Shown here: positions 34,145 through 42,849 of the stretch, piece by piece
How positions within the stretch are numbered: position 1 is the stretch's first letter
How the letters are laid out: each line of letters opens with the position of its first letter
From: Flavobacteriales bacterium
GTDB lineage: Bacteria > Bacteroidota > Bacteroidia > Flavobacteriales > Flavobacteriaceae
NCBI GenBank assembly: GCA_017303755.1
Contig: JAFLBS010000003.1
Span: 124,001-188,000 of the forward strand
Direction of reading: 5' to 3'
Length of the DNA stretch: 64,000 nucleotides
Program-made: the position numbers and the translations under genes
Notes under the pieces: generated by a model
What the model was told of the DNA's origin: nothing
The model's input: the letters and a program-made list of their open reading frames with translations, nothing else
The model's database searches: none

Positions 34145-35074
34145 TTATATCAAAGGCAATGTCATTCCGAGTTTAGTTGCTGTTCCGTTTCCTACAACGC
34201 CATCTGCCTCATTGACACCAAAATTATCTTTTTGAAAAGAAAGAACCGCCAACAAGGTGTTTCTGCCAAACTCTCCATCCATTTCGGTGTGAAAGTAGCC
34301 TTTGGATTTTAATTTTTTCTGCAGTTCAAGTACTAGATTCCCTTTTGATCCAAAACGCAGTCTAGCTTGCATTAGCTCATCTCCTTTTTGAGAAACAATT
34401 TCAGCATCAGTGTAACGAAATAAAGTGTAATCAAAATTGTGTTGCGCTACTGCTGTTTGATAGATTATATCGTGAAATTTTTTCCAATAACCGGTATTAC
34501 CCGAATTAGCTCCTCTTCCACTACACTTGGGTTGCCCAACAATAACTTGGCAACCTGCACTGCTGTAACTACCATTTGTATCATCGCAATAGGCCGCATG
34601 CAAATTGTCATTAGGATTACCAATTTCGATTGGATCGGTATTTTCAAAAACTAAATCATCTTTTGTTCTGCGCAAGAAAATATTGGTTGCCAACCGCAAG
34701 GCTTGATGAGCATTTGCCGGACTCGGATTGTGATATCCTTTACTGTAAAATGAATAAAATCCTGATTGCATAGCATTGGCTCTACCTGTTCCTTCTTTTT
34801 GCTTTTTCATGTATTTCAAATTGGGAACAGTACTGCCCGGAAATAATGCTATTTTATTCTCTACTGGATTCCAAACTGCGATTATACAACGCGGATTCAA
34901 ATAATTTACCTCACTAATCTCAATGGAATGAGACGCTTTAAAAGTATCAAAACCAGCACTAACTGGTTTGGCGCCACGAATACCAAAAACCATGAACTGA
35001 GTTTCTGAATACGGATAGGAATTAACTCGCATTAATTTCCGTAAGTTGTTAGACGAAAAAGTAATAACTGCCAT
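34145..35074 (-). CDS. Peptidoglycan-binding domain protein
   Basis: The C-terminal ~70 residues (RFGSKGNLVLELQKKLKSKG, GEFGRNTLLAVLSFQK, GVNEADGVVGNGTATKLG) are a PG_binding_1 domain. The N-terminal 230 residues, with NLHAAYCDDTNGSYSSAGCQ and YHNPSPANAHQALRLAT, form a domain I cannot name; the SSAGCQVIVG stretch looks like a Cys-His active site of an L,D-transpeptidase or peptidase. There is no signal peptide, which is odd for a cell-wall binding protein and suggests delivery by lysis or a non-Sec route. It stands alone between terminators. Confidence 0.75.
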   Translation of the reverse strand: MAVITFSSNNLRKLMRVNSYPYSETQFMVFGIRGAKPVSAGFDTFKASHSIEISEVNYLNPRCIIAVWNPVENKIALFPGSTVPNLKYMKKQKEGTGRANAMQSGFYSFYSKGYHNPSPANAHQALRLATNIFLRRTKDDLVFENTDPIEIGNPNDNLHAAYCDDTNGSYSSAGCQVIVGQPKCSGRGANSGNTGYWKKFHDIIYQTAVAQHNFDYTLFRYTDAEIVSQKGDELMQARLRFGSKGNLVLELQKKLKSKGYFHTEMDGEFGRNTLLAVLSFQKDNFGVNEADGVVGNGTATKLGMTLPLI

Positions 35075-35154
35075 AATAAACTGATTTTAAGTGTTCTATC
35101 AAATTTAGTGTATTTTTTTATACATTCTTTAAACAAAATTATTTTTTTCATGCA

Positions 35155-35183
35155 CAAAAAAAATCCCTACAAATAGGGGTTTT
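35155..35183 (-). terminator. Terminator after the Omp85-like gene
   Basis: AAAATCCCTA and TAGGGGTTTT pair (one G-T) around a 4-nt loop; on the minus strand an A-rich/T-rich flank follows. Confidence 0.7.
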
Positions 35184-35205
35184 CAATTAAAAAAATAAAG
35201 ATCAA

Positions 35206-37044
35206 TTATTCATACAAAACCGTACTCGGCTTGGTAACTTCAAAATTAGGTAACGTCAAGTCGTAAGTACGAATCGAATTGGTTTTGAACACATCAGTAC
35301 CATCATTGGGAATGGAAGGAAAATACGAAAATGAAAACTGAAACGAGTTGAACACCAAAAAGTCGTTACTTACAATAATTCCAGCGCCAATTTGCGAATA
35401 CATTTTACTGTTTTTAAACGTATTATTCTCATTGGATAACATTCCCATCGAGTAACTCAAATAGGGGTTGACTCTAAAACCCAAAACATTCCACGGCGAA
35501 TAACCTTGCGTTTGAAAACTCACCACCAATTTTTTGGTTCCTCTTATAGCCGTACTTTCAAAACCTTGAATCCCATATACACCATTCAAACTCAATCGAT
35601 CCAAATCGGTCGCTATTCGATTCACTCCTACAACTAATTGTGGTTTTACAAATTGTCTGAATTTCCATGTTCCTATTTCAAACAAATTGGTAAAATACAC
35701 CAAACTCCAATTGAGAGTAGTTTGCACGGTTTCATCACGCTTGAAAAAAGTTCCGTATTCAAAATTGGTGCTCAAATATCCAAAAGGGTAAAATCTGCCC
35801 AATGCCACTCTTCCACCCAAATACAATCGATTCTGATTGTTCTTCAATTGATTTCCAACTGTTAAACTGTAGATGAATCCCGAGGCAATATCTTCGGTTA
35901 CATTAAAGTCAAACAAATATTTATCCTGCGTAAATTTTCGTGATGATAGTGCAATGCTGGTATACACACTTTTTTCAGTTGAATAAACGCGTAAAGGATC
36001 ATAACTGACATTGGGTTGCTCTTGATAGTTACGTTGCAAATACCTTCCACTCACAAAGAAATTAGTCGTTCTTTTTTGCTCTGTTTTTCCTTTAAAAACC
36101 TGAAATGAATAACCCAGCCAATAATCATTTGTATTGTACTTATACGATTGATTAGGCGGAAGTACATCGCTGATTTCGGGTGTTAATTTCCGGTATTGCT
36201 GATCAAAATAAACTCCGCCAGCCCAATGCGAATAAGCCGAATAAAACGGACGCTCAACATTGATGAATTTACCATAACTACCATCTATTTCCTTTTGATA
36301 GTTGACACTTGTTCGTATAAAAGTGTTGAAAATAGTCGGAATCGTATAACCTGTACTGAACGAGTTTTCTTTTCCTGTCAGACTTTCACGATACGTTCCT
36401 GAAAGTTCATGGCCAATTCCGATAAAATTACGCTCGGTCAATTTAAAAGTCGAATTGGACGTTGAAGTAGAAAACTCGGGAACCAAACTCCACGAATCCA
36501 AAACTCTAAAGTATACATCAACCGAATCAGAATTGGGCGATGTCAATTCTACTCGTGTGGCAACACCGCGAACATAGCGCTGACTTCGAATTAATCGTTC
36601 TGTTTCGCGCACTAAAAGGGAATCCAAAGGTTCGTTTTTCTTAATCAATAACAAATTAGAAATAGCAAATGGTTTGGTTTTAAAATGCAGTGAATTTCCT
36701 AATCGATCGTTGAATTTCTTTGGCTTTTTGAGCGTATCTATTTCAGAATAACCAAACGGATCCAAAGTGGTAATGTGAATATTTCGAACAATTTTACATT
36801 CGTAAGAAACGTATTTGGTAGTAATCGTTTTTTGAAATGTACTCTTTTTGACTTTTTCTTTGGCGACAGGTTCAAAAATAAGCTTGTGTAAAAATTTGGT
36901 GACTTTACTTTTCTTTGAATACTTCTCAATATCGCGGTACATTTTGGTAGAATCCGCTTTCTTGTCCTTTTCTTGTGCCAACGACAAAAAAGAACAACAC
37001 ACTAGTGTTACGAAAATAAAACTCCTTTTTATAGTCAATTGCAT
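35206..37044 (-). CDS. Omp85/BamA-like outer membrane protein
   Basis: A signal peptide (LSLAQ) is followed by a helical linker, a POTRA-like unit at about 75-175 (YECKIVRNIHITTLDPFGYS, LIRSQRYVRGVATRVEL, DSVDVYFRVLDSWSLVPE), and a beta-barrel of about 430 residues. The POTRA's final strand running into the barrel is the Omp85 layout, but with one or two POTRAs rather than five, and the RGF/VRGF motif of BamA is only seen as YGIQGFES and AIRGTKK. Length 612 aa. It is probably a minor Omp85 protein of unknown client. Confidence 0.72.
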   Translation of the reverse strand: MQLTIKRSFIFVTLVCCSFLSLAQEKDKKADSTKMYRDIEKYSKKSKVTKFLHKLIFEPVAKEKVKKSTFQKTITTKYVSYECKIVRNIHITTLDPFGYSEIDTLKKPKKFNDRLGNSLHFKTKPFAISNLLLIKKNEPLDSLLVRETERLIRSQRYVRGVATRVELTSPNSDSVDVYFRVLDSWSLVPEFSTSTSNSTFKLTERNFIGIGHELSGTYRESLTGKENSFSTGYTIPTIFNTFIRTSVNYQKEIDGSYGKFINVERPFYSAYSHWAGGVYFDQQYRKLTPEISDVLPPNQSYKYNTNDYWLGYSFQVFKGKTEQKRTTNFFVSGRYLQRNYQEQPNVSYDPLRVYSTEKSVYTSIALSSRKFTQDKYLFDFNVTEDIASGFIYSLTVGNQLKNNQNRLYLGGRVALGRFYPFGYLSTNFEYGTFFKRDETVQTTLNWSLVYFTNLFEIGTWKFRQFVKPQLVVGVNRIATDLDRLSLNGVYGIQGFESTAIRGTKKLVVSFQTQGYSPWNVLGFRVNPYLSYSMGMLSNENNTFKNSKMYSQIGAGIIVSNDFLVFNSFQFSFSYFPSIPNDGTDVFKTNSIRTYDLTLPNFEVTKPSTVLYE

Positions 37045-37168
37045 GTAGGCGTATCGATTGAGGTATGGATTTCAAAATTACAACTAAAACCCAACTTTGA
37101 TTTTATTTTAACGTTCAATTAAACCTTTTTATTTTAGGACAGTCTTACTTTCAATTGTTTCACTAAAA

Positions 37169-37984
37169 ATGTACATCATGAATCACAAACTTATTCCTTT
37201 CCTGTTGGTTTTTTTCGGATTCGCAATAGGATACAGCCAAGAAGATCAACCCGAAAATATGGGAGATAATTTTAGTTTAGAAGGTGCGCTAGCGGTTTTT
37301 AAAGAAGCCAAATCACTTGAAGATTTTGAAAAAGCGATTAATGAGGAAAATAATAATGTAAACAACCTTGACCTCAACAACGACGGCGAAATTGACTACA
37401 TTACAGTTACTGATATCAAGGAAAATGATACGCACGTTATTGTATTGAGTACCTATTTAAACGAAACAGAAAAACAAGATATTGCTACTATAGGAATTGA
37501 AAAAACTGGCAATGAAGAAGCACAATTGCAAATTGAAGGCGATTCCGATTTGTATGCAGAAAATACTATTGTTGAACCTTTTGATGTAGATGAAAAAACA
37601 GATAAAAAGAACGGTCCAAATGCCTTTGACATCACACCAACTCGAGTAGTTGTCAATGTGTGGTTATGGCCAAGTGTACGTTTTTTATACGCTCCAAGTT
37701 ATGTAGTTTGGGTTTCACCTTACCGTTGGGGAAACTATCCTCGTTGGTGGAAACCGTGGAAACCATTCCGACATACTGTTTTTTATGGCAGATGTGCGCC
37801 TCACAGAGTATATTATCACAAAACGACTGTTCGCCGAGTAACCGTGGCACGAAAAGTATACGCTCCGAAACGTAAAACATCAACTTTGGTGGTAAAAAAT
37901 AAACGAGGAACAACAGTTGTTCGGAAAACCAACCGCGGAACCAAAGTCGTAAAAGTAAAAAGAACTCCAGCAAGAAGAAGATAA
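37169..37984 (+). CDS. Exported protein with EF-hand-like loop and basic, aromatic C-terminus
   Basis: A signal peptide (AIGYSQ) precedes an acidic domain with DLNNDGEIDYITV, a classical calcium-binding DxNxDGxID loop. The middle has a Trp/Tyr/Pro-rich stretch (VWLWPSVRFLYAPSYVVW and RWGNYPRWWKPWKP), and the last 60 residues are strongly basic (VKNKRGTTVVRKTNRGTKVV). ATG codons occur at the first and fourth codon; either gives the signal. No family name is known to me. The acidic/basic split and Trp cluster suggest binding to nucleic acid or polysaccharide at the surface; this is speculation. Confidence 0.7.
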   Translation: MYIMNHKLIPFLLVFFGFAIGYSQEDQPENMGDNFSLEGALAVFKEAKSLEDFEKAINEENNNVNNLDLNNDGEIDYITVTDIKENDTHVIVLSTYLNETEKQDIATIGIEKTGNEEAQLQIEGDSDLYAENTIVEPFDVDEKTDKKNGPNAFDITPTRVVVNVWLWPSVRFLYAPSYVVWVSPYRWGNYPRWWKPWKPFRHTVFYGRCAPHRVYYHKTTVRRVTVARKVYAPKRKTSTLVVKNKRGTTVVRKTNRGTKVVKVKRTPARRR

Positions 37985-38004
37985 AGGTTAGTTATGTTAA
38001 AGTT

Positions 38005-38044
38005 AAACATCTCATGAATTGTGCATTTGTGGGATGTTTTTTTG
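38005..38044 (+). terminator. Terminator after the EF-hand-like gene
   Basis: AAACATC and GATGTTT pair across a long loop that has further internal pairing, followed by a T-run. Confidence 0.6.
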
Positions 38045-38109
38045 TTTATGGTTAAGATAAACTTTTGAAATTTGATATTGCCATTGATATTGAGTTTTAT
38101 TTGGAATTT

Positions 38110-38706
38110 CTACTCAACTATCCACAACAAAACAGGTTTTTTAGTCGCTTTCAATTGAGTATCTAATTTTCGCATGAACTCGTCGGAAACAGCAGGACAA
38201 CCCCAACTCAACGGACTCACATTGGGATAAACTTCCTCATTAGAAACAGCATCCCAAGAATGCAAAACCACTACTCTTTTCACCGCGCTTTCGTTTGATT
38301 TTTCCAAACCGTGCAACCAATATTTAACGTTGATTCCCCAACTGCTGTAATCGCGTTTGCCAATTTTATATTTACCTTTCATCGAGCAATGACTGTCGGC
38401 CTTATTACTGAATTTTGCTTTTTCCCATTTATTCGGATTGGTTTCAAATTGGTCGCAACTGCCATGAGTGACCAAGTTTTTATCAGTCACTTTATTTTGT
38501 TTAAAATCATGTATAAAAAACCGATTTTTTCCAGGATGAATACTCAAATCAACCAAGTAATAATAGTCTTCATTAAAATTATTATCCTTGCAATATTGTA
38601 ATGCTTCAGAATTGGTCGTTGTGTAGTCTTTTACTGGTGTAACTTCAGTAGTAGCGTTATTGCAACAAATAAATGAAAGAAGGAATAGTAACGTAATGTT
38701 TTTCAT
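38110..38706 (-). CDS. Murein L,D-transpeptidase catalytic domain lipoprotein (YkuD-like type 2)
   Basis: The signal ends in LLLSFICCNN (lipid Cys14 or 15). The protein carries the features of the L,D-transpeptidase catalytic domain family PF13645: VVLHSWDA (His149) and PLSWGCPAVS (catalytic Cys170), with the substrate-loop part SHCSMKGKYKIGKRDYSSW before. Length 198 aa is normal. Expected to act on peptidoglycan peptides or on a related amide in the periplasm. It is monocistronic. Confidence 0.85.
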   Translation of the reverse strand: MKNITLLFLLSFICCNNATTEVTPVKDYTTTNSEALQYCKDNNFNEDYYYLVDLSIHPGKNRFFIHDFKQNKVTDKNLVTHGSCDQFETNPNKWEKAKFSNKADSHCSMKGKYKIGKRDYSSWGINVKYWLHGLEKSNESAVKRVVVLHSWDAVSNEEVYPNVSPLSWGCPAVSDEFMRKLDTQLKATKKPVLLWIVE

Positions 38707-38870
38707 GTTTAAGGTTTATGGTTTATGGTTTATGGTAAACATTGACTTTTGGAGTTTTGATATTGAAATTTGAATTTATTTGATATTTGCTTTTTGGAAT
38801 TTGGTATTGTCATTGACATTGCTATTGATTTTGCCATTGCCTTTGAAATTTATAACTCACATTTCCCATT
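38707..38870. repeat. Low-complexity direct repeats upstream of the transpeptidase gene
   Basis: GGTTTAT is repeated directly (three units), then degenerate TTGATATTGAAATTTG / CATTGACATTGCTATTG words recall the two minisatellites near 12 kb. No gene is seen in this 222-nt spacer. Confidence 0.6.
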
Positions 38871-38928
38871 TATATTTTAAACCTTTTGTGTTAAATAAAG
38901 TCTAAATTTTATACACAACATTTTGATT

Positions 38929-40326
38929 ATGAACAAAAGCACTCTTTGGTCACTTCGTTTGGGTTTTTCGGGGAAAGAAGCTTCGAAAATAGAGCAATTG
39001 GGTTTGGAGCAATTCCTGAAAAAATCGTTTTCTACCTCATTTGACAAACAACTTCCGAGTTTTTTGAACGACGAACCAAAAACCGTTGCCGAATTGCGAG
39101 ATGCGCGTCAGAAAATCAAAAACTCCAATTCGGAAGAGCAAAAGAAATTTCTGAAAAAACAAATCAGAAATAGCGTCGAACTCAAAAAATGGTGGATTGG
39201 AAAATTGCGTACTGAAGCATTTCCGTTGCGTGAAAAAATGGTGTGTTTTTGGCACAATCATTTTGTGTCAACTTCTCAAAAAGTAAAATCGAATTATTGG
39301 ATGTACCAGCATAATATGGTGTTACGCGAACATGCATTTGGAAATTTCAAAGAACTCACCAAAAAGATCATCAAAACCAATGCAATGGTTCGCTATCTGG
39401 ATAATGTAGATAACCGTGCCGACAAAATCAACGAAAATCTGAGTCGAGAACTGCTCGAATTGTTCACACTCGGAATTGGGAATTATACTGAAAACGACAT
39501 CAAAAATGGTGCGCGTGCTTTGGCTGGGTTGGGTTTAGGCGAAGATCAGGCGCAATACCGACGCTTTTTTGAAGACAATTCGGATAAAACCTACTTTGGC
39601 AAAACCGGAAATTTCAAAGCAGATGATTTGGTGGATATTATTTTTGAACAAAAGAATATTCCTTATTTGATTACCCGAAAAATTCTAAAATGGTTCATTT
39701 ATGATACTCCAACTGAAGAGTTAGTAACGTATTACGGCGATTATTTTAGAAAAGTAAATTTTGAACTGGAACCTTTGCTGACTAAAATTTTCACTGAAGA
39801 ATATGCAAAAAATAACTCAGGAAACAAAATCAAAGATCCGTTGGTGTATATTTTACAGTTAATAAACGAACTCAACGCCAATGAAATTCCCGATGTGATG
39901 ATTGGATTTTTCACCAAACAACAAGGAATGGATTTACTCAATCAGCCGAATGTAAAAGGTTGGGACGGCGGAAATTCGTGGTTGACTTCGCAAATTTATT
40001 TACAACGAAATAATGCTTCTGATTTGATGTGTAACGGACGTAACATCAACCGAAAAGCATTCAATAAGATTCCGGATGAAGGCGAAGAACCCGAAATTAC
40101 GTTAGAGAAAATCAACGTTGGAATTACCTTCAACAAAAAAGGAACGAACAAAGACATCATAGCTGAATTGTCGAATCGTTTGCTCTTTCAAGTGGATGAA
40201 AGCACTCAGAAAGACATGGAGAATTTGCTGAAATACGATTTTGATCCGAAAGGAGAAAATGCTCAAAATGCCGTTTTACGATTGTTCAATTACATTACCA
40301 AATTGCCCGAATATCAATTAATATAA
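38929..40326 (+). CDS. DUF1800 domain protein
   Basis: This protein of 465 aa shows the DUF1800 hallmarks: LWSLRLGFSGKEASKIEQLG at the start, MVCFWHNHFVST in the middle and NENLSRELLELFTLGIGNYT, with GARALAGLG after. The TTG two codons earlier is less likely than this ATG. DUF1800 genes are nearly always followed by a DUF1501 gene, as here, although a composite repeat has entered the 208-nt spacer. The pair's role is unknown to me; secretion of the partner suggests a periplasmic or exported complex. Confidence 0.9.
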   Translation: MNKSTLWSLRLGFSGKEASKIEQLGLEQFLKKSFSTSFDKQLPSFLNDEPKTVAELRDARQKIKNSNSEEQKKFLKKQIRNSVELKKWWIGKLRTEAFPLREKMVCFWHNHFVSTSQKVKSNYWMYQHNMVLREHAFGNFKELTKKIIKTNAMVRYLDNVDNRADKINENLSRELLELFTLGIGNYTENDIKNGARALAGLGLGEDQAQYRRFFEDNSDKTYFGKTGNFKADDLVDIIFEQKNIPYLITRKILKWFIYDTPTEELVTYYGDYFRKVNFELEPLLTKIFTEEYAKNNSGNKIKDPLVYILQLINELNANEIPDVMIGFFTKQQGMDLLNQPNVKGWDGGNSWLTSQIYLQRNNASDLMCNGRNINRKAFNKIPDEGEEPEITLEKINVGITFNKKGTNKDIIAELSNRLLFQVDESTQKDMENLLKYDFDPKGENAQNAVLRLFNYITKLPEYQLI

Positions 40327-40377
40327 CAGAAATCATCTACTTTAATGGATGGTTTCTAATGAATACAAGAGTGCGTT

Positions 40378-40477
40378 AGGGATTGAAGCGGCATCCTTTT
40401 GTGTAATGCAATGGAACAAAAGATACAGCGGAAAGCCCGACCTGTCATTGCGAGGCACGAAGCAAACAGGAACGCCC
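40378..40477 (+). repeat. Composite intergenic repeat, copy C (rearranged)
   Basis: AGGGATTGAAGCGGCATCC leads into a CTTTTGT...ACAAAAG hairpin, then ACAGCGGAAAGCCCGAC, then CTGTCATTGCGAGGCACGAA. The outer block resembles that of copies A and B, but the CATTGCGAG module lies beside it rather than nested inside. Confidence 0.6.
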
Positions 40478-40534
40478 AAATAAAAATTTTAAAATTGCCG
40501 TTTAACATTGAATTAAATACTAAATCGAAACATC

Positions 40535-41701
40535 ATGAACAGACGTAATTTTTTATCCTTAACCGGAACGTTTACTGGCGGATTGCTCATCTTGCCCGAT
40601 TTTTTACATGCTTTTGGTTCGCAGAACAATTTAGTCGTTGGCGATTCGTGTTTGGTGTTTGTTCAACTCAACGGTGGCAACGACGGTTTGAATACGTTCA
40701 TTCCGTTTGATGATCCGTTGTACTATCAATCGCGCCCTAAAATTGCTCTTTCTAAAAACGATGTGGTCGGAAAAAATAGCGGAATGGCATTTCATCCTGC
40801 GTTGAAAGATTTCGCGCAAATGCAACAAAATGGCGACTTGAGTGTGATCCAAAACGTGGGTTATCCTGAGCCGAATCGCTCGCATTTTCGCAGTCAGGAA
40901 ATTTGGCAAACAGCAACTGATTCGAATAAATACTTAAACGAAGGTTGGCTTGGACGCTATTTGGATTTGCAATGCAACGAACATCAACCCACAGCTGGAG
41001 TGAACTTGGATTCGATTGATAATTTGGCGTTGAAAGGAACCGAACCCAACGCTATTACCGTAAAAGACCCGAATCGATTTAAAGTGCGAACGGATAAAGA
41101 CGAAAATATAAAATTGTCGAACAATCCGCAATTGGATTTTGTACGCAAAATTGCCAATTCGGTCACTGAAGGTTCAGACGACATTCAGAAAGCAATAGCA
41201 CAATCAACGTCAGAAATGAGTTATCCCAAAACGGGTTTGGCTAAAAATTTAGAATGGATTGCACGATTAATCAAAGGAAATTTGAACTCAAAAGTGTATT
41301 ATACTTCACTAGGTGGATTTGACACACATGACAACCAACTCGACATTCACAGCAGAAAATTAACTGAATTGAACGATGCTATTTTTAGTTTTTATACCGA
41401 TTTGAAAAAGGCTAAACTGTTGCAAAATGTCACTGTTGTAGTTTTCTCCGAATTTGGACGAAGAGTCAAAGACAATGGCAACGGAACCGATCACGGAACT
41501 GCTGCTCCGATGTTCATCATTGGCGGAAATAATAAAGGGAAAGTGATTGGAACCAACCCGAATTTGGCTGATTTAGACAATGGCGATTTGAAATACCAGA
41601 TTGATTTCAGAAGTGTGTATGCGACTCTTTTGCAACAAAAAATGAATTTTGATTATACTAAAATTGGGATTACGAATACACCTTTAAACGGTTTTTTCTA
41701 A
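40535..41701 (+). CDS. DUF1501 domain protein (Tat-exported)
   Basis: A twin-arginine start (MNRRNFLSLTGTFTGG) signals Tat export. The family motifs are clear: VFVQLNGGNDGLNTFIPF, AFHPALKDFAQM, NRSHFRSQEIWQTA, GGFDTHDNQ and VFSEFGRRVKDNGNGTDHG, all typical of DUF1501, a sulfatase/alkaline phosphatase-like fold. It probably works with the DUF1800 protein encoded upstream. Substrate and reaction are unknown. Confidence 0.92.
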   Translation: MNRRNFLSLTGTFTGGLLILPDFLHAFGSQNNLVVGDSCLVFVQLNGGNDGLNTFIPFDDPLYYQSRPKIALSKNDVVGKNSGMAFHPALKDFAQMQQNGDLSVIQNVGYPEPNRSHFRSQEIWQTATDSNKYLNEGWLGRYLDLQCNEHQPTAGVNLDSIDNLALKGTEPNAITVKDPNRFKVRTDKDENIKLSNNPQLDFVRKIANSVTEGSDDIQKAIAQSTSEMSYPKTGLAKNLEWIARLIKGNLNSKVYYTSLGGFDTHDNQLDIHSRKLTELNDAIFSFYTDLKKAKLLQNVTVVVFSEFGRRVKDNGNGTDHGTAAPMFIIGGNNKGKVIGTNPNLADLDNGDLKYQIDFRSVYATLLQQKMNFDYTKIGITNTPLNGFF

Positions 41702-41761
41702 ATTTCAATAACTATTTATTCAACTTTTATTATTTTTAGGTTCACCTTTTAAATCAATTTT

Positions 41762-42751
41762 ATGAAAAACACCAAAAACAAATTGAGCTTAGCTCTAGCA
41801 GTTTCTTTTTTGCTATCATTATTTTCTTCTTGTCAGATGGAAGATTCAAATGAAATTCAATCCGAAAGCAATAATGTACAATCCAAAATACCTCCACCAA
41901 GTTTGGACATTCCATTGAATATTACTGGAGCAGACTTCTATGAAAATATTCCTTATGATGAGTATAACAGAACGAAATTCGACATTTTCATTCCTACTGC
42001 AGAAACAGCTCAACCAAAGGCAATCGTAATTTTTGTACACGGCGGCGGATTTGTGGGTGGAACTAAGAACATAGCTTATACCAATGGTTACAAAAACGAT
42101 ATTCAATATTACATCAATAATAACATTGCCTTTGCTACTGTTAACTATCGATTTAAACAAGATTTTCCCGATTTGAGCGAAGAACAAAAGGTTTTAAGTT
42201 GCATGGGCGATGTAAAAAGATGCCTTCAATTCATTCGAAAAAATGCTTCAGTTTTTAATTTAAACAAAAATAAAGTGGGAATGTACGGAGCGTCAGCTGG
42301 TGGTGGATGCTCTATTTGGCTTGGATTCAAAGACGATATGGCTGACCCAAATGCTACTGATCCTGTTTTGAAGCAGTCAACTCGTTTACAAGCAATTGGT
42401 CATATCAATAGTCAAGCTTCCTATAGTCCGTCTAGAGTGGCAAGCATTTTCGAAAGTATTGGTTGCGATATTCCTGATTCAGAGATTACTGTTCCCGAAT
42501 TGGATTTAATTGATTTTATGAGTACAGATGATCCTGATATCTTTATGTTATTGGATAATATCCCAGCAAACAATACGGAAATTTGTGAAAATTATCTTCA
42601 TAGTCCATTGCAAACAAAAGCATTATATGATAAAGCAAATTTAATTGGATTACCCAATGTCACTTACATTCCTTATTATCCAATAGGAGTTGATCCAAAA
42701 TTGCCAGAGAATGAGAGTTTAGCAGAATTTATGAAAAGACAACTAGAGTAA
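41762..42751 (+). CDS. Alpha/beta hydrolase lipoprotein (carboxylesterase-like), last catalytic residue unclear
   Basis: The lipoprotein signal ends LFSSCQ. The hydrolase core has the oxyanion motif FVHGGGFVGG and nucleophile elbow GMYGASAGGG, as in carboxylesterases and hormone-sensitive-lipase relatives. The region where the catalytic His is expected reads YIPYYPIGVDPKLPEN and contains no His; the only nearby His is in NYLHSPLQ, an unusual place. So the enzyme may use another residue or be inactive. It is a single gene, followed by a terminator. Confidence 0.85.
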   Translation: MKNTKNKLSLALAVSFLLSLFSSCQMEDSNEIQSESNNVQSKIPPPSLDIPLNITGADFYENIPYDEYNRTKFDIFIPTAETAQPKAIVIFVHGGGFVGGTKNIAYTNGYKNDIQYYINNNIAFATVNYRFKQDFPDLSEEQKVLSCMGDVKRCLQFIRKNASVFNLNKNKVGMYGASAGGGCSIWLGFKDDMADPNATDPVLKQSTRLQAIGHINSQASYSPSRVASIFESIGCDIPDSEITVPELDLIDFMSTDDPDIFMLLDNIPANNTEICENYLHSPLQTKALYDKANLIGLPNVTYIPYYPIGVDPKLPENESLAEFMKRQLE

Positions 42752-42768
42752 TTTTTCTTTACGTATAG

Positions 42769-42798
42769 AAAATGCCTGAATTATCTCAGGCATTTTTT
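42769..42798 (+). terminator. Terminator after the hydrolase gene
   Basis: AAAATGCCTGA and TCAGGCATTTT form an 11-bp stem with a 6-nt loop and T-run. The -33 element of the next promoter overlaps its end. Confidence 0.85.
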
Positions 42799-42828
42799 GT
42801 TTAAAATCATAATAATAAATTACCTTTG
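42796..42828 (+). promoter_or_regulatory. Bacteroidota promoter of the EamA transporter gene
   Basis: TTTG at 42796-42799, a 21-bp spacer and TACCTTTG at 42821-42828 match the consensus, giving a transcription start about 15 nt before the ATG. Confidence 0.65.
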
Positions 42829-42849
42829 CCGGCTTCAAAATTTTAAAAA

